From the NCBI GenBank assembly GCA_016193485.1, contig JACPRZ010000063.1, forward strand, positions 1 to 64,000: 64,000 nt of DNA, in the 5' to 3' direction. The DNA comes from Bacteroidota bacterium (GTDB lineage Bacteria > Bacteroidota > Bacteroidia > JACPRZ01). The notes beneath the pieces were generated by a model that was given only the letters and a program-made list of their open reading frames with translations, was not told the origin of the DNA and did not search any database. The position numbers and the translations under genes are program-made. This document shows, in pieces, positions 54,565-61,177 of this stretch (position 1 is the first letter of the stretch; every line of letters begins with the position of its first letter).

Positions 54565-55896
54565 TTACTTCTGCGGCATCCTCCTCATCATATTCTGCAA
54601 CGCAGGACCCCCTGTAGTCACCATTTTCATCATTTTCCTCATCTCATCGAATTGTTTCAGCAACCGGTTTACATCTTCAACCGTAGAACCGCTGCCTGCA
54701 GCGATCCGTTTCCTGCGGCTTCCGCTTATAAGCGATGGATTCTCACGTTCCGCAGGAGTCATAGACATGATGATCGCCTCGGTCCGCATAAAAACCTTCT
54801 CGTCAAAATCGAAATTTTTAATCATTTTGCCCATACCGGGTATCATGCCCATCATATCCTTCAGGTTACCCATTTTTTTGATTTGCTGTATCTGCGAATA
54901 AAAGTCGTTGAAGGTAAACTGGTTTTTAATGAATTTCTTGTGCAGTTTCTTCGCTTCCTCTTCATCATACTGTTCCTGTACCTTCTCCACAAAGGTGACA
55001 ATATCTCCCATACCGAGGATACGGGTAGCCATCCTGTCGGGATAAAACAGATCGAGGGAGTCATATTTTTCACCGGTACCGATAAATTTGATGGGCTTGT
55101 GTACTTCGGCACGTATGGAAAGCGCTGCCCCCCCCCTTGTGTCACCGTCTAATTTTGTGAGAACTACACCGTCAAAGTCAATCCGTTCGTTAAAAACCCG
55201 TGCCGTATTTACGGCATCCTGGCCGGTCATCGCATCCACCACAAAAAGGGTTTCGGCCGGTTTCGCAGATCTCTTGATTTCTTCAATTTCTTTCATCATT
55301 TCTTCATCCACATGCATTCGTCCTGCAGTATCAATGATGACCATATTAAAATCCTGGGAACGGGCAAACTCAATCGCTTTCCTTGCAATATCCACCGGGT
55401 TTTTGTTTTCCCGTTCGCTGTAAACAGGGATTTCGGCAGTTTTTCCGGTAATTTCAAGTTGATCTATTGCCGCAGGACGGTAAATGTCGCAGGCAACGAG
55501 CAGAGGTCTTCCGCTCTTTCTTGTTTTCAGGTAATAACCGAGTTTTCCGCAGAAAGTTGTTTTTCCCGAACCCTGCAGCCCGGCAATTAAGATGACGGCC
55601 GGATTACCAGTGAGATTGACATTCTCCGCCTCTCCGCCCATGAGCCGGACGAGTTCATCATGAGTTGTTTTGACAAGAACCTGGCTTGGAGATAACGCCT
55701 TCAGCACATTTGCACCAAGCGCTTTCTGCCTGACTTCATCGGTGAACTCTTTTGCGATCTTATAGTTGACATCGGCATCAATCAGCGCCCGCCTGATCTC
55801 TTTGATGGTTTCGGCAATGTTGATCTCGGTCACCTGTCCCTGCCCTTTGAGAACCTTAAAGGCACGTTCCAGTTTATCGGTTAATGATTCAAACAT
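54565..55896 (-). CDS. ffh: Signal recognition particle protein Ffh
   Basis: 443 residues from MFESLTDKLERAF (55896). The frame is open further upstream, but family alignment and a TATTTTTG box at 55917-55924 place the start here. NG domain: GLQGSGKTTFCGKLG (P loop), VACDIYRPAAIDQL, IIDTAGRM, LTKLDGDTRGGAAL. The Met-rich M domain (MIPGMGKMIKNFDFDE and on) binds SRP RNA and signal sequences. It targets membrane proteins to the translocon with FtsY. A run of nine Cs (55128-55136, plus strand) encodes GGAA within the GTPase. Divergent from rpoD. Confidence 0.97.
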   Translation of the reverse strand: MFESLTDKLERAFKVLKGQGQVTEINIAETIKEIRRALIDADVNYKIAKEFTDEVRQKALGANVLKALSPSQVLVKTTHDELVRLMGGEAENVNLTGNPAVILIAGLQGSGKTTFCGKLGYYLKTRKSGRPLLVACDIYRPAAIDQLEITGKTAEIPVYSERENKNPVDIARKAIEFARSQDFNMVIIDTAGRMHVDEEMMKEIEEIKRSAKPAETLFVVDAMTGQDAVNTARVFNERIDFDGVVLTKLDGDTRGGAALSIRAEVHKPIKFIGTGEKYDSLDLFYPDRMATRILGMGDIVTFVEKVQEQYDEEEAKKLHKKFIKNQFTFNDFYSQIQQIKKMGNLKDMMGMIPGMGKMIKNFDFDEKVFMRTEAIIMSMTPAERENPSLISGSRRKRIAAGSGSTVEDVNRLLKQFDEMRKMMKMVTTGGPALQNMMRRMPQK

Positions 55897-56034
55897 AAGA
55901 TGTGAGTACCTAACGACAAAAATACAAGTTCCCGTAATATGGGGGTGAAACAAATTATTAAAAATTACGTATAGTGAATCGCAGCAAGTTCAGGAACAGA
56001 TTTTAAGCACCTGATTTTCTTCTTATTCCGTACG

Positions 56035-56907
56035 ATGAGACAACTTAAAATAGCAAAACAGATCACCAACCGGGATACATCTTCGGTTGACAAATACCTG
56101 CAGGAAATCGGCAGGGAGGAACTCTTAACTTCCGAACAGGAAGTCGAATGTGCCAAAAAAATAAAAACCGGTGACCGGGAAGCATTTGAAATGCTGACCC
56201 GAAGTAACCTGCGTTTTGTTGTGTCGGTAGCCAAACAATATCAGAATAACGGGTTATCCCTGTCAGATCTTATTAATGAGGGTAACCTCGGGCTTATCAA
56301 GGCGGCAAAGCGGTTTGATGAGACGCGTGGATTCAAGTTTATCTCTTATGCCGTGTGGTGGATCCGCCAGTCCATTCTGCAGGCAATTGCCGAACAGGGA
56401 CGCATTGTGCGGCTTCCCCTGAATAAAATCGGAGCCCTGAATAAAATAAACCGGAAACTCTCCGCCCTGGAGCAGGAGTTTGAGCGCGAGCCCACTGCTG
56501 ATGAGATTGCTTCAGCCCTTGAGATGGCGACCGATGAAATAAAGGAAGTGATGAGGCACAGCGGGCGATCGCTTTCAATGGATTCACCCGTCACCAACAC
56601 GGATGATGACAATACTGCTTCTCTCCTTGATCTCTACATCAGCGATGACACCCCCCCTCCGGATACTGCAGTGATGAACGAGTCGCTCCGCAGGGAGATA
56701 GACAGGGTTTTAGCCACCCTTTCGCCAAAAGAAGCGGAAATCATCCGGTTATTCTACGGTTTGAGCGGAATTACACCGCTTACCCTGGAAGAAATATCCG
56801 AAAAATATAATCTCACGCGGGAACGCGTTCGCCAGATTAAAGAAAAGGCGATACGCAGGTTAAAGCAGTTAACCCGCTCCAGGGCGCTGAAATCGTACCT
56901 GGGGTAA
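56035..56907 (+). CDS. rpoD: RNA polymerase sigma factor RpoD/SigA, Bacteroidota short type
   Basis: 290 residues. Region 1.2 ([20 protein letters not shown]), region 2 ([20 protein letters not shown] and [19 protein letters not shown], the -10 recognition helix), region 3 ([15 protein letters not shown]) and region 4 ([20 protein letters not shown], the -33 recognition helix) are all present. Region 1.1 is missing, as is normal in this phylum. It is the primary sigma factor matched to the TTTG...TAnnTTTG promoters seen in the window. Confidence 0.97.
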   Translation: MRQLKIAKQITNRDTSSVDKYLQEIGREELLTSEQEVECAKKIKTGDREAFEMLTRSNLRFVVSVAKQYQNNGLSLSDLINEGNLGLIKAAKRFDETRGFKFISYAVWWIRQSILQAIAEQGRIVRLPLNKIGALNKINRKLSALEQEFEREPTADEIASALEMATDEIKEVMRHSGRSLSMDSPVTNTDDDNTASLLDLYISDDTPPPDTAVMNESLRREIDRVLATLSPKEAEIIRLFYGLSGITPLTLEEISEKYNLTRERVRQIKEKAIRRLKQLTRSRALKSYLG

Positions 56908-57194
56908 AATTTATTAACCTAGTTGTGAAATGGAAATAATTTGAGTTTAGTACCTGAGCAGGAATATCTTAACACGTTTTGGCAAAAAGTTTCAAAAAAC
57001 AAATCACAAAAAACAAATAATAAACAATATCAAAATATCAATACACCAAGTAAAATTCAATTGCAATGTATTTGTTTTAGATTTTGAGATTTGAACACCG
57101 GTAGGCAGGGTTCTGCCGATCCGCCCAGGGTGGGGGTTAGTCATGGTTGGGATAAATTACGTTATGAAGTACAAAGTATAAGACACAGAAAATA
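56908..57194. other. Low-complexity intergenic region
   Basis: A/T-rich words (AAAAACAAATCACAAAAAAC and partial complement TTTGTTTTAGATTTTGAGAT) make an imperfect inverted repeat. Near 57099-57130 is a diverged CACCGGTAGGCAGGGTTCTG element of the CCTGCC/GGCAGG family. No gene. Confidence 0.6.
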
Positions 57195-57941
57195 ATGAAA
57201 CTCCTTTGCACTATTCTCCTTGCCCTTGTTTTTCTTTTCCCCCCTTGGGGGGGAGAGAGGGGGGCTTGCCAACCCGGAACCCAGGATGCAGTATATCTTA
57301 AAAGCGGGAATATTTACCGGGGGATCATAGTGGAGCATGTAATCGGTAATTTTGTGAAGATTGAAATATCAGGTGGCAGTATTCTTGTTTTCCGCTATGA
57401 TGAAATTGAAAAGATGACAAAAGAATTGCTGCCGGATGAAACCGGGAAGAAATTTCCCTCACCGGAAACTGCTTTGCCTTTTGAGAAGGGAATAGGAGGA
57501 AATTTATCGTGGGGATTCAATACAGGCGAGGATGTGGGAATAAGTTTGCTCTTTTCAATGGATTATATAATGAAATACCATTACGGCATCGGCATGGGAA
57601 TGGGTATTGAATCGTTCAACAGGGGATATTTTCCCATCTTCCTCACACTTCAGTACCGGCCGATAAAATCAACTTCCGGCCCCTTCATTTATAATTATAC
57701 AGGTTATTCGGCACCGGCAACCGATAACAACCGCGAATACCGCGGAGGTGTGTTGGCCGAAGCGGGTTTGGGATTTTACGCGCATCTCTCCAATTCATCC
57801 GATTTCACATTTTCGGTAGGATACCGGTACCAGGAATCCTCTTTTAGTTACCGTTATAATAACTGGAACGGAGGCGGTTATGTGGATGGGAAAGATTACT
57901 TCCGCAGGATAGCGCTGAGGATGGGGTTGGTAATACATTAA
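57195..57941 (+). CDS. Exported beta-rich protein with C-rich palindrome in its leader region
   Basis: 248 residues. The signal peptide core MKLLCTILLALVFLF is directly followed by PPWGGERG, encoded by the palindromic DNA insert 57239-57265, then ACQPGTQDAVYLKSGNIYRG, an expected mature start. The mature part begins with an SH3-like strand set (YLKSGNIYRGIIVEHV) and then has repeated beta strands with aromatics (GIGMGMGIESFNRGYFPIFL, FTFSVGYRYQESSFSYRY), which suggests an outer-membrane beta-barrel. Whether the leader is still processed with the extra residues is uncertain. No function assigned. Confidence 0.65.
   Translation: MKLLCTILLALVFLFPPWGGERGACQPGTQDAVYLKSGNIYRGIIVEHVIGNFVKIEISGGSILVFRYDEIEKMTKELLPDETGKKFPSPETALPFEKGIGGNLSWGFNTGEDVGISLLFSMDYIMKYHYGIGMGMGIESFNRGYFPIFLTLQYRPIKSTSGPFIYNYTGYSAPATDNNREYRGGVLAEAGLGFYAHLSNSSDFTFSVGYRYQESSFSYRYNNWNGGGYVDGKDYFRRIALRMGLVIH
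57239..57265. repeat. C/G palindromic half-element in a signal-peptide region
   Basis: CCCCCCTTGGGGGGG, then AGAGA, then GGGGGGCT. It has the same plan as the right end of the DUF559 element (CCCCCCTTCGGGGGGCAG and on). It adds about eight codons in frame. Confidence 0.6.
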
Positions 57942-57976
57942 TGAATTATTTATTCCGGCTGCTATGGAAAATCCTG

Positions 57977-57984
57977 TACATTTG
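57977..57984 (+). promoter_or_regulatory. -7 box before the amidohydrolase gene
   Basis: TACATTTG fits TAnnTTTG and ends 16 bp before the ATG at 58001. Confidence 0.5.
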
Positions 57985-58000
57985 AAACTTTTCCGCCCTT

Positions 58001-61000
58001 ATGAAAATCAGGATACTTTTTTTCATTACCTTTTTTGCTTCGCATTTGTTTTCTCTCGCCCAGGAAACCTTTCCGGTTAACGGTATCCGCACCAAGGATA
58101 AACTTTACTGCGCCTTTACAAATGCTGCTCTTATTATTGATTACCGCACCATAATTCCAAAAGGAACACTGCTCATTAAAGACGGCATCATCGAATATGC
58201 AGGACCGGGAGTTCAGATACCGGAAGGCGCAGTGGTGTACGATATGAGCGGGCAGTTTATTTATCCTTCCTTCATTGATATGTATACTTCTTACGGAATG
58301 TCTAAAACTGCTTCCGCACAAAAAACAAAACAGCAAAACAGGAGAGGACAGCAAATGGAGAGTTCCCGGAAAGGCGCTTATCACTGGAACCAGGCGGTAC
58401 ATCCCGAGACAGAAGCGCACAAATTATTTTCAGTTGATTCGGCAGAAGCCGCTGAATACCGCTCCCTTGGCTTCGGTTCGGTTGTTTCCTTTGTGCCTGA
58501 CGGTATCGCGCGCGGCTCATCGGTCTTTGTCGCCCTCGGAACCGGAAGGGAAAATGAACTTGTTATCAGCGAAAAGGCAACGGCAAATTATTCTTTTAAC
58601 AAAGGAAGTTCAACGCAGGACTATCCCACCTCGCTGATGGGCTCCATCGCCCTGCTCCGCCAGACATTCCTTGATGCCGCCTGGTACAAGAGTAACCCGG
58701 TAAAAAAGGAACGCAACATTTCGCTCGAGGCATGGAATGAAATTCAGACATTGCCCCAGGTATTTGAAGCCGGGGATAAGTTTAATGCAATCCGGTCAGA
58801 TGCGATGGGTGATGAATTTAATGTTCAATATATCATCAAAGGGGGGGGGAATGAATACCAGTTGGCGGATGCGATCCGTAGAACCGGAGCAACTATGATC
58901 ATCCCGCTCAATTTTCCGCCCTCCTTTGATGTGAGCGACCCCTGGGATGCGCTGCAAATTTCCCTCTCCGAACTGAAACACTGGGAACTTGCCCCCTATA
59001 ATCCCGGCATCCTCTGGCGTAAACACGTACCTTTTGCCCTGACGGCATCCGACCTGAAAAACAAAAAGGACTTTATAAAAAACATTTTAAATGCCGTGCA
59101 ATATGGACTACCTGCAGATGAGGCATTGAAAGCGCTGACAGGAACACCGGCAAAATTGCTTGGCATGGAAAATAAAACCGGTGCGCTGAAAAAAGGAATG
59201 TTTGCAAATTTTATCATTACAACTGATTCACTTTTCACTGATGATGCCGTCATTCTTGAAAACTGGGTGATGGGAAAACAATATGTTATTGAAGAAGGAG
59301 CCGCATGGAAGGTACAGGGCATCTATCAACTCGAAGCGGGAACGGGTAAATGGAAACTCACGGTAAAAATATCCGGTACGAAATCCGAAATAGCGGTGGA
59401 AGATACCGCTTCATTGAAAAGTACGGGACAAATTTCTTTTTCCGGGAATATGGTTACCATAAGTTTCTTCCCCCCTTCGAAGAAAACCGATTCTCTTGCC
59501 GCAAGGGATCTTATCCGACTCAGCGGTTACATCACCTATGGCGAATCCATGCGGTTTTCCGGCAGGGGTGAACTTCCCGATGGAACATGGATTGACTGGT
59601 CGGCCGTACGTCTTTCAGATCTGCCTGCTGAAAAGAAAAAAGAACCAAAAACACCTGTAAATACCCGGCCGGATACGCTTGTTATCTATCCTTTTAATTC
59701 ATTCGGGTCACGTGTTATTCCTGCCGGAGAAACAGTACTTATCAAGAATGCAACCCTGTGGACCAATGAGGCCGAAGGAATCCTGGAACAAACGGATTTA
59801 TTGATCGGGAATGGGAAAATTATTTCTATAGGTAAAAACATTACTCCCCCCCCGGGATCAAAAACAGTGAACGGAACCGGGAAGCATGTCACACCGGGTA
59901 TCATTGATGAACATTCCCACATTGCCATAAGCGGGGGAGTTAATGAAAGCGGGCAGGCGGTAAGCGCAGAAGTCCGTATTGGCGATGTTATTTTTTCAGA
60001 AGATGTGAATATCTACCGACAGTTGGCAGGAGGAGTGACTTCTTCGCACCTGCTTCATGGTTCGGCAAATCCCATCGGTGGGCAGACCGCGCTCATTAAA
60101 TTGCGCTGGGGTTATGAGCCGGCACGGTTGAAATTTGAAGGCGTTGCGCCTTTTATCAAATTCGCACTTGGTGAAAATGTAAAACAGTCCAACTGGGGTG
60201 ATGAACAGACATTTCGTTTCCCCCAGACCCGTATGGGAGTTGAACAGGTGATGTACGATGCTTTCATAAAAGCCGTAGAATATGAAAAGGAGTGGAACAA
60301 ATTTAAAAATTTACCGTTAAAGGAGAAAACGAAAGAGCCACCTCCACGCAGGGATCTTGAACTCGAAACCCTCAACGAAATCCGGAACGGCAAACGGTTT
60401 ATTACCTGCCATTCATACGTCCAGTCGGAAGTCAATATGATGATGCATATTGCCGACTCAATGGGATTCCGGGTGAATACCTTTACCCATATCCTTGAAG
60501 GATACAAGGTTGCCGGTAAGATGAAAACACATGGCGCTGCCGCATCCTCCTTTTCCGACTGGTGGGCATATAAATTTGAAGTGAAGGATGCGATACCGTA
60601 CAATGGAGCGCTTCTGAACAAATCCGGTGTGCTGACAGCATATAATTCCGATGATGCCGATATGGCAAGGCGGCTGAACCAGGAAGCCGCCAAAGCGGTG
60701 AAATATGGCGGGATATCCGAAGAAGATGCGTTGAAATTTGTAACTCTCAACCCGGCAAAAATGCTGCATGTGGATGACCGGGTGGGAAGTTTAAAATCCG
60801 GTAAAGATGCCGACATGGTGATCTGGTCCGGAAATCCGCTTTCCGTCTTTTCAAAACCGGAAAAAACATTTGTAGATGGAATTTGCGTCTATGACGCGGA
60901 ACGCGATGATGTCCTGATGCGCTATATTGCAGAAGAACGCAACCGCATCATTCAGAAAATGGCCGGTGCGAAAAAGGATGGTGAACGTGTAATAAAACCG

Positions 61001-61042
61001 GGCAGAAAAGAAGAATTAAATTACAATTGCATGGATGAATAA
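58001..61042 (+). CDS. Exported amidohydrolase with tandem domains, N-terminal one degenerate
   Basis: 1013 residues with a signal peptide ending LFSLAQ. The first half is an amidohydrolase-like domain (ALIIDYRTIIPKGTLLIKDG, then YPSFIDMYTSYG) in which the metal-binding HxH is replaced (DMYTSY), so it is probably inactive. The second half from ~residue 550 has an intact site: PGIIDEHSHIA (HxH), FITCHSYVQSEV, FTHILEGYK, and AYNSDDADMARR (Asp). It ends with GSLKSGKDADMVIWSG. It is related to imidazolonepropionase-like enzymes acting on cyclic amides or peptides in the periplasm. The substrate is unknown. It overlaps a short truncated frame at its 3' end. Confidence 0.88.
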   Translation: MKIRILFFITFFASHLFSLAQETFPVNGIRTKDKLYCAFTNAALIIDYRTIIPKGTLLIKDGIIEYAGPGVQIPEGAVVYDMSGQFIYPSFIDMYTSYGMSKTASAQKTKQQNRRGQQMESSRKGAYHWNQAVHPETEAHKLFSVDSAEAAEYRSLGFGSVVSFVPDGIARGSSVFVALGTGRENELVISEKATANYSFNKGSSTQDYPTSLMGSIALLRQTFLDAAWYKSNPVKKERNISLEAWNEIQTLPQVFEAGDKFNAIRSDAMGDEFNVQYIIKGGGNEYQLADAIRRTGATMIIPLNFPPSFDVSDPWDALQISLSELKHWELAPYNPGILWRKHVPFALTASDLKNKKDFIKNILNAVQYGLPADEALKALTGTPAKLLGMENKTGALKKGMFANFIITTDSLFTDDAVILENWVMGKQYVIEEGAAWKVQGIYQLEAGTGKWKLTVKISGTKSEIAVEDTASLKSTGQISFSGNMVTISFFPPSKKTDSLAARDLIRLSGYITYGESMRFSGRGELPDGTWIDWSAVRLSDLPAEKKKEPKTPVNTRPDTLVIYPFNSFGSRVIPAGETVLIKNATLWTNEAEGILEQTDLLIGNGKIISIGKNITPPPGSKTVNGTGKHVTPGIIDEHSHIAISGGVNESGQAVSAEVRIGDVIFSEDVNIYRQLAGGVTSSHLLHGSANPIGGQTALIKLRWGYEPARLKFEGVAPFIKFALGENVKQSNWGDEQTFRFPQTRMGVEQVMYDAFIKAVEYEKEWNKFKNLPLKEKTKEPPPRRDLELETLNEIRNGKRFITCHSYVQSEVNMMMHIADSMGFRVNTFTHILEGYKVAGKMKTHGAAASSFSDWWAYKFEVKDAIPYNGALLNKSGVLTAYNSDDADMARRLNQEAAKAVKYGGISEEDALKFVTLNPAKMLHVDDRVGSLKSGKDADMVIWSGNPLSVFSKPEKTFVDGICVYDAERDDVLMRYIAEERNRIIQKMAGAKKDGERVIKPGRKEELNYNCMDE

Positions 61043-61142
61043 CTGCAAACTTCCCGCACTATTTCTCCTGTGTTTATTTTCCCCGGTTGGCTCCTTCTGT
61101 CAGAACAGGTTGATTGATTACGGGTTTGATAAAAAAGAATGA
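61035..61142 (+). CDS. 35-residue truncated exported frame overlapping the amidohydrolase end
   Basis: ATG at 61035 overlaps the last codons of the upstream gene. It encodes a clear signal peptide (CKLPALFLLCLFSPVGSFCQ) followed by only NRLIDYGFDKKE and a stop. That looks like the start of a longer secreted protein cut short, or a small exported peptide. Coupled translation from the amidohydrolase gene is likely. Confidence 0.4.
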   Translation: MNNCKLPALFLLCLFSPVGSFCQNRLIDYGFDKKE

Positions 61143-61162
61143 AGGAACACACCATATTTTCG

Positions 61163-61170
61163 TACATTCG
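61163..61170 (+). promoter_or_regulatory. Possible -7 box before the SprB-repeat gene
   Basis: TACATTCG is a one-mismatch form of TAnnTTTG, 8 bp before the ATG at 61178. It supports that ATG over the one at 61139. Confidence 0.4.
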
Positions 61171-61177
61171 CAATGTC

